Notes: a model not told the origin generated them from the sequence alone. A DNA stretch of 64,000 nt from Photobacterium chitinilyticum (GCF_004104355.1 NZ_RJLM01000006.1:124001-188000); one strand, 5' to 3'; shown: positions 52,409-62,504, counted from the first letter of the stretch. Numbers and translations: made by a program.

Positions 52409-53308
52409 TTAGCGATTTAGAGTAATTTTTCCAATCGCATAAGGTCCTTGCGCATCGGGGTCTTGCTCATTGTGTAGGTTCAGCCAGTATCCCTTAGCCG
52501 GGCCAGAGCGAGGCATATGAAGTACTGCCGTTCCTATCCACATTTCTGAACGTGCGTCATCGGTTATTTCATAAACGATGGCCACCGTATCACCAACGTG
52601 TTTTCCTGATGCCACAAATAGTGCTTGTTGATGCTTTTCACCCTCATCTTTGATGTGAGACCAGAATATATCTCCAGTCATTGTAATATCTTCGCCGATA
52701 GTTTGAGTTTTAAGGTTTTCAAGCTCATAGATATAGAGTTTGGAATGCAGGTTTAATGCCTGTCCTATCTCATTGGCGTTTAGGTCAATCGCCTTACCTT
52801 GATATAGCGCAGAAAAGGAGGGAGATGAATTGACACTTGATGGCGCATAGTTTGATGAGTACAGCCCGAAACTAATAACCATAGCTAATAGCATTAGAAG
52901 CATTGCTATAATTCTACTGCGTTTGTTATATGTTGATGATGCTGTTTCCTTTGTTACTTCAGTCGACTTTTCTTCCGATAAAGCTCTATCTTCTCTCGTA
53001 GAGGAGTATTCAACGTCGGTGAGGGTGGGGACTTGGTCAGGTTCGAATTCTTGTGCCAGTTGCTCAGCCTTGTTGATATCGAGTTGTAGTAAGTTGGCAA
53101 TTTTAGCTATTTCATCTGATTGAAAAGTCTCTGGTTTTTTCCACCTAAGATAGAGCGTAGACTCACCGATACCTACCATTCCGGCTAATTCCTTGATGGA
53201 TATTTTACGGTTTTTGCCGTTTATGTCCCCATCATGACGAAATTGATTTATTTCGAGTTCAAGCTTCGACCTAAGCCTGCCCATATTAGTCATACCCTTA
53301 TAATTCAT
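52409..53308 (-). CDS. membrane-anchored HTH regulator, ToxR-like topology
   Basis: This is a 299-residue protein. The N-terminal ~75 residues form a helix-turn-helix (ISIKELAGMVGIGESTLYLRW), then comes an acidic linker rich in Glu and Thr, one membrane helix near 134-152, and a periplasmic domain of about 145 residues without Cys. This is the architecture of one-component membrane regulators, but the DNA-binding domain looks more like a Cro/MerR-type fold than a ToxR winged helix. The outer domain is not recognised. The start at 53308 or 53284 is unsure. It is divergent from the lipoprotein at 53504, a possible target. Confidence 0.7.
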   Translation of the reverse strand: MNYKGMTNMGRLRSKLELEINQFRHDGDINGKNRKISIKELAGMVGIGESTLYLRWKKPETFQSDEIAKIANLLQLDINKAEQLAQEFEPDQVPTLTDVEYSSTREDRALSEEKSTEVTKETASSTYNKRSRIIAMLLMLLAMVISFGLYSSNYAPSSVNSSPSFSALYQGKAIDLNANEIGQALNLHSKLYIYELENLKTQTIGEDITMTGDIFWSHIKDEGEKHQQALFVASGKHVGDTVAIVYEITDDARSEMWIGTAVLHMPRSGPAKGYWLNLHNEQDPDAQGPYAIGKITLNR

Positions 53309-53503
53309 GCATTTAGAGCCTCTAAGAGCTACATCTTATGCCTTAGTCGGGGCAAATTGCAAATCATAATTGGCTCACTAAGATAACTCCATATTATCAA
53401 TTGGTTGTCGGTGCCGGATTGGGCTTATGCATCGATATGGGTCGCTTGGACCAGGTTATTACAAATTTTGTTCAGATTAATTTTCAGACAGGAATCAGTA
53501 GCA

Positions 53504-54655
53504 ATGGCTTGTTATAAAACTTCTCTCTCTTTATTGGCTGCAATGTGTGTGCTGACGGCATGTGGAGGCGGTGGTGATTCAGCCCCGAAACAAACTGCGG
53601 AGACTATTACTTCACCTTCACCTTCATCATATCAATTAGAGAAAACTTACCAACTGCCGTATAAATATCAAATGGGTAACAGTGTGTTTGTTGATGGAAA
53701 TAAGCTGTTATTCGCGGGAGGTGAATCCGGGGAGCCAAATGGAACTCGGCATGACGGCCACCCTGCATATGCAACCAGCGCTTATATTCTTGACCTGGAT
53801 ACCAATACACTCAGTGAGTACCAGACTAAAGGATATTCAGGGCATGCTATGAGTAGTGGCACGCCTGCCAGCGGTATTGATCAGCCGAAAGTGATACAGC
53901 TGGCACCCAATAAATATGCTATTACTGGTGGTTTTCAGTACACCACAACTGCCTTTGTGCTTGACCATAATATTAAGTCGATTCAAAGCTACGATACCGA
54001 TATTCAGGTGACAGACAATAGTGGTTTAAATACCACCTCATTCTTTGCCGATTCGGCAGGTGCTGCTGCATTGGATAATGGTGATTTTGCTCTGTTCGGG
54101 TTTAACAATGGCCTTTATGGTATGGATACTATCGCTCGCTTTGATGCTAATAACTCGCTTAGTTTTAGTCAGGCCAATGCAGTGCTAACCAAAGCGCGTG
54201 CAAAAGTAGATGCATACACGTTGGTAGACGGTCGTATATTACTGGTTGGCGGTTGGGATGGCTCGGCTGATCTCAGTGAAGGCAGTGCGACTCGTCGAGC
54301 TGAAATCTATGATCCGGCCGCAGATACTATCCAAAGGGTTGCTGATTATCCTGTTCCTAAATATCAAGGCCAGCACTCCGGTTCCACTCTTACCAGTGAT
54401 GGGAAGGTGTGTGTCGGTGAATACACCTTCCGGATCGGTGAGAATCGCTGGGAAGAAGGATGTGAAGCTGCCAGAATACTTCAAACGGATTTTCATCCTG
54501 ATGGATATAAGGCCATGTTGATAGCCGAAACAACAGATGGGCGACTGGTTTATCAGGAGATCAGTTCAGAAACAGAATCATATGATGACGCATGCAAATG
54601 CAAACCGTATAAGACGGGTACGAAAGTGTATGTATTCGCCAAGAATGAGAGTTGA
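53504..54655 (+). CDS. Kelch-repeat-like lipoprotein
   Basis: This encodes 383 residues from the ATG at 53504, with AGGA upstream; the frame opens earlier at 53405. The lipobox VLTAC is near residue 20, followed by GGGG. The mature protein shows Kelch-type strands (KLLFAGGESG, KYAITGGFQ, DGRILLVGGWDG, RRAEIYDPAADTIQRVADYP), consistent with a beta-propeller. It is probably outer-membrane or surface anchored. Four Cys near the end may pair. The ligand is unknown. Confidence 0.75.
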   Translation: MACYKTSLSLLAAMCVLTACGGGGDSAPKQTAETITSPSPSSYQLEKTYQLPYKYQMGNSVFVDGNKLLFAGGESGEPNGTRHDGHPAYATSAYILDLDTNTLSEYQTKGYSGHAMSSGTPASGIDQPKVIQLAPNKYAITGGFQYTTTAFVLDHNIKSIQSYDTDIQVTDNSGLNTTSFFADSAGAAALDNGDFALFGFNNGLYGMDTIARFDANNSLSFSQANAVLTKARAKVDAYTLVDGRILLVGGWDGSADLSEGSATRRAEIYDPAADTIQRVADYPVPKYQGQHSGSTLTSDGKVCVGEYTFRIGENRWEEGCEAARILQTDFHPDGYKAMLIAETTDGRLVYQEISSETESYDDACKCKPYKTGTKVYVFAKNES

Positions 54656-54981
54656 TTAACAGACTTGAGGGTGTATACCTGTTGTAGGTCCGAATTAAAT
54701 AAAGTGTCATTATCGTTGTAATCTGGGATCCCCGAGTAAATGTAATTTTCTCGGGTTTCTCTTGTAAGTCATTATCTTGTATATATTAAATCACCCACCA
54801 TTTTTCCCTACCGACACCTTTTTTTAATTATCACTAAGTACTTGATTAAATTTAATATCCTTACCTTTTGTATGACTACTGGCTTAAATACGGTCTCTTC
54901 GAAATATTGCTTGAACAACCGGTGATAATAGTTATCATTACCGTTAATTTTGTCCTACAAAAAGGTGTTGTGAGGCAGGTT
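54656..54981. other. region between lipoprotein and suf operon
   Basis: CCCGAG at 54731-54736 pairs with CTCGGG at 54750-54755 across a 13-base loop and is followed by TTTCTC, a weak terminator for the lipoprotein. The suf promoter and Fur-like site lie at the right end. No gene is seen between them. Confidence 0.5.
54923..54940 (+). promoter_or_regulatory. Fur-box-like site upstream of sufA
   Basis: TGATAATAGTTATCATTA is close to the Fur consensus GATAATGATAATCATTATC and is an inverted repeat (TGATAA / TTATCA). It lies 42 bases before sufA. Fur repression of suf under iron repletion is known in enterobacteria. Confidence 0.7.
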
Positions 54982-55356
54982 ATGGAACAAGAAAATAGAT
55001 CTGTACAGGCATTTGATATCGACAGTGAACCTTGGCAAGGGGTGCAATTGACCTCGGCTGCGGCAAAGCAAATCGTAACTTTAATGCGTGCTAATCATGC
55101 TCTCGGACTACGTTTGTCGATTCGGCCGTCGGGGTGTGTGGGCTTTTCGTATCAGCTCGATTTAGTAGTGTCGGTGGTTGACTCTGATCTGCAGTATCGT
55201 CATGGCGACAGCTGTCTGTTTGTCGATAAAGAAGCGATGCCCTTCGTTGATGGCACAGAAGTCGATTATGTGCGTGAAGGTATCAATCACACATTTAAAT
55301 ACAATAATCCCAGAGTCAAAATGGCCTGTGGTTGTGGCGAAAGCTTTTCTGTCTAA
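54982..55356 (+). CDS. sufA: SufA, A-type Fe-S carrier
   Basis: This is a 124-residue A-type carrier. The three cluster-binding Cys are in [11 protein letters not shown] and ACGCGESF at the C-terminus. It takes Fe-S clusters from SufBCD and passes them to target enzymes. I chose the ATG at 54982, since the frame extends to 54868 through the promoter region. First gene of sufABCDSE. Confidence 0.92.
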   Translation: MEQENRSVQAFDIDSEPWQGVQLTSAAAKQIVTLMRANHALGLRLSIRPSGCVGFSYQLDLVVSVVDSDLQYRHGDSCLFVDKEAMPFVDGTEVDYVREGINHTFKYNNPRVKMACGCGESFSV

Positions 55357-55367
55357 AGGCCGGGATC

Positions 55368-56843
55368 ATGAGTGTAGATATACAAGCCGACGTTAAAGAG
55401 TGGGTGGAAAAGGCCAGTTACAAGGAAGGTTTTTATACCCAGCTCAATGTCGACAAGATTGCCAAAGGGCTCAATGAGCAAGTCGTTCGGCTTATCTCTG
55501 CCAAGCGTAACGAACCGGAGTGGATGCTGGCGTTTCGATTGAAGGCGTTCGAGATCTGGCAGCAGATGCCAGAGCCTCATTGGTTGAAGGCTGATTATAC
55601 CCCGCTCGACTATCAGCAATATAGTTATTACTCGGCTCCTCAGTGCGGTTCATGTAATACAAACGATGAAGAGGATTCTGCGGCTGGCAAAGATGCCTCG
55701 TTTCTTACTGATGATGTGGAAGCGGCGTTTGATTTGCTGGGCGTCCCGACGCGAGAAAATAAAAACGGAATTGCAGTCGATGCCATTTTCGATTCGGTCT
55801 CCGTTGCCACCACTTACCGGGACGAGCTGCAAGATCTCGGTATTATCTTTTGTTCTTTCAGCGAGGCCATCCACCAATTCCCTGAGCTTGTTCAGCAGTA
55901 TCTGGGCTCCGTCGTACCGCCGGAAGATAACTTCTTTGCTGCGTTAAATGCAGCCGTCGCCTCTGATGGCACCTTTGTTTATATTCCGCCCGGTGTGCAT
56001 TGTCCGCGTGAGCTATCGACCTATTTTCGTATAAACGAAGCCAAAACGGGTCAATTTGAACGGACGATATTAATTGCGGATAAAGGTGCCTACGTTAGCT
56101 ATATCGAAGGGTGCTCTGCGCCGGTGCGAGATAGTTACCAGCTTCATGCCGCCGTGGTGGAGGTGATTGTACTCGATGATGCCGAGGTGAAATATTCCAC
56201 GTTGCAAAATTGGTTCTCTGGTGAAGAAGATAGCGAAGGAGGCATCCTTAATTTCGTCACTAAGCGCGCAGTGTGCGAGGGACGCAATGCCAAGATGTCA
56301 TGGACCCAGTCTGAAACCGGTTCTGCGATTACCTGGAAATACCCCAGTGTGATCCTCAAGGGGGATAACTCGATTGGGGAATTTTTCTCGGTGGCATTAA
56401 CTAACGGCATTCAGCAGGCGGATACCGGCACCAAGATGATCCACATTGGCAACAATACCCGATCGACCATTATCTCCAAGGGAATTTCGGCAGGGCGAAG
56501 CCAGAATACCTACCGAGGGCTGGTGCATGCTACGCCGGAAGCCAAGAATGCCCGTAATTTCACCCAGTGTGACTCCATGCTGATTGGCGATCTCTGTGGG
56601 GCGCATACTTTTCCCTATGTCGAAGCTAGGAATAATAGTGCGCATATAGAGCATGAGGCGACAACCTCCAAGATTGGTGATGACCAGCTATTTTACTGCT
56701 TGCAACGTGGGATCAGTGAAGACGATGCGATCTCAATGATTGTGAATGGCTTTTGTAAGAATGTTTTTGTTGAGCTGCCGTTGGAGTTTGCGGTTGAAGC
56801 TCAAAAATTGTTATCGATCAGCCTCGAACACAGTGTCGGCTGA
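55368..56843 (+). CDS. sufB: SufB, Fe-S scaffold subunit
   Basis: This 491-residue scaffold protein has the N-terminal [20 protein letters not shown], central [18 protein letters not shown], and the C-terminal beta-helix with [24 protein letters not shown], whose Cys and the later [16 protein letters not shown] are functional in SufB. It builds Fe-S clusters with SufC and SufD in the cytoplasm. The ATG at 55368 lies 11 bases after sufA, with a GGGAT site. Confidence 0.95.
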   Translation: MSVDIQADVKEWVEKASYKEGFYTQLNVDKIAKGLNEQVVRLISAKRNEPEWMLAFRLKAFEIWQQMPEPHWLKADYTPLDYQQYSYYSAPQCGSCNTNDEEDSAAGKDASFLTDDVEAAFDLLGVPTRENKNGIAVDAIFDSVSVATTYRDELQDLGIIFCSFSEAIHQFPELVQQYLGSVVPPEDNFFAALNAAVASDGTFVYIPPGVHCPRELSTYFRINEAKTGQFERTILIADKGAYVSYIEGCSAPVRDSYQLHAAVVEVIVLDDAEVKYSTLQNWFSGEEDSEGGILNFVTKRAVCEGRNAKMSWTQSETGSAITWKYPSVILKGDNSIGEFFSVALTNGIQQADTGTKMIHIGNNTRSTIISKGISAGRSQNTYRGLVHATPEAKNARNFTQCDSMLIGDLCGAHTFPYVEARNNSAHIEHEATTSKIGDDQLFYCLQRGISEDDAISMIVNGFCKNVFVELPLEFAVEAQKLLSISLEHSVG

Positions 56844-56855
56844 CGGAGAAATACT

Positions 56856-57602
56856 ATGTTAAAGATTAATAATCTCCATGTGTCGGTTGAAGGCACAGAC
56901 ATTCTCAAAGGGATAAACCTAACGGTTAATTCCGGCGAGGTGCATGCCATTATGGGCCCTAACGGATCCGGTAAAAGTACGTTATCCAGTACACTGGCTG
57001 GCCGTGAAGAATACGAAGTGACGGCTGGTAATATCCTGTTCAAGAATAAAGATATTAACGACTTTGAGTCGCATGAACGTGCGGGGGAGGGCATTTTTCT
57101 AGCCTTCCAGTATCCGGTTGAAATTCCTGGGGTGAGTAATAAGTTTTTTTTGCAAACGGCGCTTAATGCTGTGCGTAAATATTGCGAACTTCCTGCATTA
57201 GATCAGTTTGATTTTAATCATTATGTAAAGGGTAAGATTGCGTTGCTACAGATGCCGCAAGATTTGCTCAACCGCTCAGTAAATGTTGGTTTCTCCGGTG
57301 GTGAAAAAAAACGTAATGATATTTTGCAGATGGCAGTACTAGAGCCGGATCTCTGTATTTTGGATGAGACTGATTCTGGTCTGGATGTCGACGCACTTAA
57401 GACGGTGACGAATGGCGTAAATAGCTTAAGAGATGGTAAGCGTGCATTTATTATTGTTACCCATTACCAGCGTATTTTAGATTATATCGAGCCCGATTAT
57501 GTTCACGTGTTATATCAGGGCAAGATCATTAAGTCAGGTGACCACTCATTAGCTTGTGAGATTGAGGAAAAAGGTTATGGATGGCTCATTGATGCAGAAT
57601 AA
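56856..57602 (+). CDS. sufC: SufC ATPase
   Basis: This is a 248-residue ABC-type ATPase. Walker A GPNGSGKST is near 34-42, the signature is GFSGGEKKRN, Walker B CILDETDSGLD and the His switch VTHYQR. It drives SufBC2D remodelling during cluster assembly and is soluble. It follows sufB by 12 bases. The sufD start probably lies within its end. Confidence 0.95.
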   Translation: MLKINNLHVSVEGTDILKGINLTVNSGEVHAIMGPNGSGKSTLSSTLAGREEYEVTAGNILFKNKDINDFESHERAGEGIFLAFQYPVEIPGVSNKFFLQTALNAVRKYCELPALDQFDFNHYVKGKIALLQMPQDLLNRSVNVGFSGGEKKRNDILQMAVLEPDLCILDETDSGLDVDALKTVTNGVNSLRDGKRAFIIVTHYQRILDYIEPDYVHVLYQGKIIKSGDHSLACEIEEKGYGWLIDAE

Positions 57603-58962
57603 ACAAATGTATAAGGGAAAGCTGCCCAAATATAATCACATCGATGACTCTGGTCTTAAATCTCTTTATTTGGCGTTAGGGGAAAGGTCGCAATTTCAGC
57701 AATCACAATGGAAGCAGTTGGCAGAGAAAGGCATTCCGACAAATAAGCATGAAGATTGGAAATATACGCCTTTAAACTTAATGATTCAGCCATCAAGGTG
57801 CTGGGCTAATCGAGTAATGGGCATTGATGATTACTTGGATGCCAAGATCTTGCAGTTATCTATTCCGCTTAATGCCAACCTCTTGGTGTTTGTCGATGGT
57901 GCCTATCGTACTGAACACTCTAAGATCGTGAGTTCGGAATCATTATCTGTGATGCCAATGGATAGTTGGAACACCGATCAGAGAAGAGATATAGACCAGG
58001 GAATTGCAACAGATTTTGTTAGCCAAATGAGTGAGGCGCTAGCACAGGATGGTGTATACATTCGGGTTCGTAAAGGCGCACAGCTAGTGCAGCCAATCTA
58101 TTTGCTGCATTTACATACCTGCAAGCCCCATGCAGCCGCTCATTACCGTCATCACTTTCATCTTGCTATGCATGCACAGGCCGAATTGATTGAGCATTAT
58201 GTTTCCCTTTCTGATACTGAGGTTTTTTCGAATTCCTCGGACGTTTCTGAATCCGCAAAAATAAGTGCATCGACAGGATCCCGCCTAACGGTGAATGTTG
58301 CGTCCAATGCCAAGCTTCAGCACATTAAAATAGTTGAAGAGAATAGCCACCATGTTCACTTTGCCCATAACGATATACATATGGGACATGATGCAAGTGC
58401 GGTGAGCCATGTGTATTTCCTTCAGGGGCAGTGTTGCCGTCACCAAACGAGCGCGCGCTTTAAAGGTGACAATGCGTATTTGGCGATGAACAGTTTGGTG
58501 TTGCCCAAACAGCAGGATGTGTTTGATTCGCGTACATATACCGAGCATTGCCTCCCATACTGTCGAAGTGAGCAACTGCATAAAGTGATTGCTAGCGATC
58601 AAGGTAAAGGGATTTTTGACGGCATGATTTTAGTGTCCAAGGGAGCAATAAAAACAGATGGTCAAATGGACAACCGTAATTTATTGCTTGGCGAACAGTC
58701 GCAAGTATTCAGCAAACCCAAGCTTGAGATATACGCCGACGATGTGAAATGTAGCCATGGTGCAACGACGGGGTCTATTGACCCAGAGCAATTGGGCTAT
58801 ATGCAGGCGAGGGGAATGAGTAAGGCAGCGGCCAAGCATGTGCTAACCCAAGCTTTTGCTTTTGACGTCGTCGATCAGCACAAGGTGCTTACCCATAGTG
58901 ATGATCATGACACCCTGGCCGTCTGGCTTAAAGATCGTATAGCAGAGAGGTTGGCGCTATGA
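57577..58962 (+). CDS. sufD: SufD, Fe-S scaffold subunit
   Basis: This is a scaffold partner of SufB, about 461 residues. It has NKHEDWKYTPLNLM near the start and the C-terminal beta-helix with VASDQGKGIFDGMILVSKGA, KTDGQMDNRNLLL and KCSHGATTGSIDPEQLGYMQARG, with the His/Cys typical of SufD. The start is not certain: ATG at 57577 behind AAAGG overlaps sufC by 26 bases; 57592 is also possible. Confidence 0.92.
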   Translation: MDGSLMQNKQMYKGKLPKYNHIDDSGLKSLYLALGERSQFQQSQWKQLAEKGIPTNKHEDWKYTPLNLMIQPSRCWANRVMGIDDYLDAKILQLSIPLNANLLVFVDGAYRTEHSKIVSSESLSVMPMDSWNTDQRRDIDQGIATDFVSQMSEALAQDGVYIRVRKGAQLVQPIYLLHLHTCKPHAAAHYRHHFHLAMHAQAELIEHYVSLSDTEVFSNSSDVSESAKISASTGSRLTVNVASNAKLQHIKIVEENSHHVHFAHNDIHMGHDASAVSHVYFLQGQCCRHQTSARFKGDNAYLAMNSLVLPKQQDVFDSRTYTEHCLPYCRSEQLHKVIASDQGKGIFDGMILVSKGAIKTDGQMDNRNLLLGEQSQVFSKPKLEIYADDVKCSHGATTGSIDPEQLGYMQARGMSKAAAKHVLTQAFAFDVVDQHKVLTHSDDHDTLAVWLKDRIAERLAL

Positions 58963-60254
58963 GTCGTCACGGTATTTCTATTGCTCAGGTTAAGAGTGAT
59001 TTTCCTTTATTAAAGCAGCATGTGAACGAGAAACCATTGGTGTATCTCGACAGTGCAGCCAGTGCTCAGAAACCGTTGGAGGTGATTGAGCGGATCAATG
59101 ATTTCTATCAAAACGAGTATGCGTCGGTTCATCGTGGGGTTCATCACTTAAGCGCTGAAGCTACCTCAAACATGGAGACCGTTCGCCAGCAGGTATGCCA
59201 ATTTATAGGCGCAAGTCAGCGAGAAGAGATTGTCTTTACCTCGGGGACGACCGAGGCCATTAATTTGGTCGCCAATAGCTATGGCCGTATCAATTTTAAA
59301 TCCGGTGATGAAATTATTGTCAGCGAGATGGATCATCACGCCAATATCGTGCCGTGGCAAATGTTGGCGGAAGCGATGCAACTGAACATCAAAGTTTGGC
59401 CAGTCAGTGATAACGGTGAACTCAGTCTTGATAGCTTGGTTTGCTTGTTATCGGAACGAACAGTGTTGGTAGCCGTGTGTCATGTGTCGAACGTACTGGG
59501 TACCGTTAATCCGATCCGGGCTATTGCCGATATTATTGATCGTCATAATACCGCTTTAGAGCGGGGGGCAAGCTCTGGCGATAGTGGTGTTTCAAACCGG
59601 GCGAGAGTGCGCTTTCTGGTTGATGGTGCCCAAGCCGTGATGCATCAAAAAGTCGATGTGAAACAACTCGGATGTGACTTTTATGCATTCTCGGGCCATA
59701 AGGTTTATGGCCCGACAGGCACAGGGGTGTTGTATGCTAAGCATGATTTATTGCAGAACATGCAACCTTGGCAAGGTGGTGGCTCAATGATCCAGTCTGT
59801 CGACTTGTATAAAGGGACTGAATTCAATGCCGCGCCGTGGCTGTTCGAAGCGGGAACACCAAATATTACCGGCATTATGGGATTAGGTGCGGCCTTACGT
59901 TATCTCAAGCGGGTAGGTTTTGAACAGATCTCAGTACATGAGAATAAGCTAACTCAGATGGTGCTGGAAGCATTACGCAATATTCCTGAGGTGTGCATTT
60001 ATGGTCATGCTGAAAGCCGGGTAGGGGTGATTGCTTTTAATTTAGGGAAGCATCATGCATTTGATGTGGGTGCTTTTCTTGATCGTTATGGAATCGCGAT
60101 TCGAACGGGTCATCATTGCGCAATGCCATTGATGCAACGTTATGGGGTTAAAGCGATGTGTCGGGTATCCCTTGCTATGTACAACACGTCAGATGATATA
60201 GCGAAGCTGGTACATGCCCTACGTCATATTCAGAAGTTATTGCAAAATGCATAG
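58959..60254 (+). CDS. sufS: SufS cysteine desulfurase
   Basis: This is a 431-residue class V aminotransferase-fold enzyme. VYLDSAASAQKP, the PLP Lys in FSGHKVYGPTG and the active-site Cys in RTGHHCAMPLMQRYG are present. It takes sulfur from cysteine for SufE. It carries an insertion of roughly 18 residues (ERGASSGDSGVSNRAR) before VDGAQAVMH, which makes it longer than the usual ~406. The ATG overlaps the sufD stop. Confidence 0.93.
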   Translation: MSRHGISIAQVKSDFPLLKQHVNEKPLVYLDSAASAQKPLEVIERINDFYQNEYASVHRGVHHLSAEATSNMETVRQQVCQFIGASQREEIVFTSGTTEAINLVANSYGRINFKSGDEIIVSEMDHHANIVPWQMLAEAMQLNIKVWPVSDNGELSLDSLVCLLSERTVLVAVCHVSNVLGTVNPIRAIADIIDRHNTALERGASSGDSGVSNRARVRFLVDGAQAVMHQKVDVKQLGCDFYAFSGHKVYGPTGTGVLYAKHDLLQNMQPWQGGGSMIQSVDLYKGTEFNAAPWLFEAGTPNITGIMGLGAALRYLKRVGFEQISVHENKLTQMVLEALRNIPEVCIYGHAESRVGVIAFNLGKHHAFDVGAFLDRYGIAIRTGHHCAMPLMQRYGVKAMCRVSLAMYNTSDDIAKLVHALRHIQKLLQNA

Positions 60255-60265
60255 GAATAAAAGAA

Positions 60266-60724
60266 ATGCCGAGTAATTTAGCTCGTATTAATTTGATTGC
60301 GGTCGATATGAACAGTGAAAAGATCAAGCGTAACCTATTAAGCTGCGATGACTGGGAAGAACGTTATCTCTATATTATCCATTTGGGCAATCAACAACCC
60401 ACTATGATTGACGAAGATAAAACTTCTGATACCGTGATCCATGGCTGCCAGAGTCAAGTGTGGGTTAAAATTACTATTAACTCTCGTGGTGAGTTCGGCT
60501 TCACGGGTGACAGTGATGCCAGCTTGGTGAAAGGGTTAATGGCAATGGTGTTTATGGTTTACGAAGGTAAAACAGCGGAGGCCATTTTAGAATTTGATAT
60601 CCATGGTTTCTTTGATGATATGCAGTTACACCATTATTTGACTCCGACCCGGAGTCAGGGATTGGTGGCAATGGTTGAAGCAGTAAGAGCCAAAGCACTA
60701 AATACCCTTGTTGTGGAATATTAA
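60266..60724 (+). CDS. sufE: SufE sulfur acceptor
   Basis: This 152-residue SufE-family protein has the acceptor Cys in IHGCQSQVW and RYLYIIHLGNQ near 40. It accepts persulfide from SufS and passes it to SufB. It lies 11 bases after sufS as the last gene of the operon. The hairpin at 60754-60779 follows. Confidence 0.93.
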   Translation: MPSNLARINLIAVDMNSEKIKRNLLSCDDWEERYLYIIHLGNQQPTMIDEDKTSDTVIHGCQSQVWVKITINSRGEFGFTGDSDASLVKGLMAMVFMVYEGKTAEAILEFDIHGFFDDMQLHHYLTPTRSQGLVAMVEAVRAKALNTLVVEY

Positions 60725-60753
60725 TCCACAGTACATCCTTATTTTTTAAAAAG

Positions 60754-60779
60754 CCCCGGCCAGTTTATCTATGCCGGGG
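60754..60779 (-). terminator. Rho-independent terminator
   Basis: CCCCGGC / GCCGGGG lies around a 12-base loop, with an A-run on the left that reads TTTTT on the minus strand. It mainly ends the minus-strand DUF218 gene; the plus-strand T-run is absent, so it is a weaker stop for suf. Confidence 0.75.
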
Positions 60780-60851
60780 GGTTATCGTTAAAAGTTGTTA
60801 GCGTTGGGCCGACCGTCGATGGCGAATTGCGGGTAGCTTTTTGCCTCAAAG

Positions 60852-61865
60852 CTATATCTGAACCAGTGGCTCACAGTTAAATGCCGGTAACCCGAATCCC
60901 CTCAGCGCATCGATATAGCAATTTCGCCTGATTTGGCCTGTCGGAACACTGCAGTTCGATAATCCATCTTTTACGGCAAGATGATTGAATTTGATAGGGT
61001 GAAAATCGATATCTCTTTGTAGGGTTTCAAACAAAATATGTGAGCGGTGGACATGGATCGAGGCACTGATGAGTGTTGCAGATTGAATTTTATGCTGTTT
61101 GAGTAGCGCCAGACTTAGTTTGGCGTTGTCGATGGTATTGGTTGCCTGATCTTCTTCAATAATCCTTTCCGGCTTAACACCACGCTCTATTAGCCAGCCC
61201 TTCATTTGCTGTGACTCTGTTTTTCCCTGCTTGGCGAGCCCTCCTGTGACAATAATTAGGCTATCGGTATGACGGTAAGCAAGCTGAAGTGTTAGTTCAA
61301 GTCGCTGGATAAGGAGAGGAGCCATCGAGCCGTCGTCATTGAGCATATAGCCGAGAGCAATGATAGCGTGGCGTGCTGAAGGTTCTAGGTATGGTACAAC
61401 GCTATTTGGTGGCAATACGGCAGCTTTCTCTTCAGGCAATTTAGGTGCTGACAATATTGTAACGATAATTTTTAGCAGTGCTCTAACATTGGTCTCGTCT
61501 TTATAACTGATATGTCGGAGCTCCTTGAGGTAGTGCTCGACTCGCAGGTGCTTACCCTCATAGTGATACCAAACCGTCAAATAGGTAAGAGCCTTGCTTC
61601 GTTCAGTATCAGAACGGGCGGTAGCTAGGCAGTCATGGTAACTATGCAGTGCTTTGGTGATCTCGCCTCGGAAACTCTGCATGTTGGCAATGGTCAGAGC
61701 TAAGCCCAAATGGTTCGGAAGGTAGGGTATCGCTTTGGAGAGGTAATACTCAACGGCTTCAAGGTTAGATACGTGATGGCCCTTAAGCGGATAGTGCATT
61801 CGATTCGTGCTGTTATAGGCATTTAATGCCTGTCGTAAGCTTGCTTCCACCATCGATTTTCTCAT
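60852..61865 (-). CDS. DUF218 (YdcF/SanA/ElyC-type) protein with TPR-like N-terminus
   Basis: This is a 337-residue protein. The N-terminal ~135 residues are helical, with TPR-like pairs (LPNHLGLALTIANMQSFRGEITKALHSY split into two helices). The C-terminal DUF218 domain has ALGYMLNDDGSM, LIIVTGGLAKQGKTESQQMK, EEDQATNTIDNAKL and the late VHRSH. Family members are linked to envelope integrity or remain uncharacterised. No signal peptide or membrane helix, unlike SanA or ElyC. Confidence 0.78.
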   Translation of the reverse strand: MRKSMVEASLRQALNAYNSTNRMHYPLKGHHVSNLEAVEYYLSKAIPYLPNHLGLALTIANMQSFRGEITKALHSYHDCLATARSDTERSKALTYLTVWYHYEGKHLRVEHYLKELRHISYKDETNVRALLKIIVTILSAPKLPEEKAAVLPPNSVVPYLEPSARHAIIALGYMLNDDGSMAPLLIQRLELTLQLAYRHTDSLIIVTGGLAKQGKTESQQMKGWLIERGVKPERIIEEDQATNTIDNAKLSLALLKQHKIQSATLISASIHVHRSHILFETLQRDIDFHPIKFNHLAVKDGLSNCSVPTGQIRRNCYIDALRGFGLPAFNCEPLVQI

Positions 61866-62043
61866 TATAGCGCTTTATTTGTTTATAAATCAGAATGCTA
61901 CAGCTTAATTATGAATTCAAGTGAGAGTGAAGATAAAGAAAAAACGACTGAAGAGTATGCTTGATAAGACAGAGGCGTTGATGTTTTCGACTATTGTTAT
62001 ACCAATCTACGTAAGTAGTTGTAGCAAGAAGAAGGAGCAGAGA

Positions 62044-62439
62044 ATGAGTAATCTATTTAAACAGCACGGAGCATTTAGCTGGTCAGAGCTAGTGACGGAT
62101 GATCCCGAGAAAGCCATTGCTTTTTACACCGATGTTATTGGGTGGGAAGTGGAAGCGATGCAGATGCAAGAAGGGGTCTATTATGTTTTGAAAACGGGGG
62201 GAGAACCTGTTGGTGGGATTATGGCAAAGCCGCAAGAGTTCAGTAAAATGCCAAATTATTGGGGAACGTATATTACTGTTGATGATGTTGATGCAATATT
62301 AGCGCAGGCTGAGCTGTCTGGTGGGAAAGCGGTATACCCACCAATGGATGTTCCCGGTGTTGGCCGAATGTGTGCCATTTCAGATCCTGGCGGAGCGATT
62401 GTTTCGGTTATTACTTATGAAGAAAACGACTGTGAATAA
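62044..62439 (+). CDS. VOC-family (glyoxalase/bleomycin-resistance-like) protein
   Basis: This encodes 131 residues from the ATG at 62044, behind AAGGAG; the frame is open to 61921. It has the paired beta-alpha-beta-beta-beta units of the VOC superfamily: FSWSELVTDDPEKAIAFYTDVIGW and the second half DVDAILAQAELSGGKAVYPP, GRMCAISDPGGAIVSVI. Metal ligands are not clear, as in many such proteins. Function unknown. Confidence 0.82.
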   Translation: MSNLFKQHGAFSWSELVTDDPEKAIAFYTDVIGWEVEAMQMQEGVYYVLKTGGEPVGGIMAKPQEFSKMPNYWGTYITVDDVDAILAQAELSGGKAVYPPMDVPGVGRMCAISDPGGAIVSVITYEENDCE

Positions 62440-62440
62440 A

Positions 62441-62468
62441 ATAACCGCCTGTTAATTCAGGCGGTTAT
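62441..62468. terminator. bidirectional terminator
   Basis: ATAACCGCCTG-TTAATT-CAGGCGGTTAT is an 11-bp perfect stem with a 6-base loop, two bases after the VOC stop and shared with the convergent synthetase gene. Confidence 0.8.
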
Positions 62469-62504
62469 GGTGTGTCTTAATGGTTTCAGGTTGATTAGGA
62501 GAAC

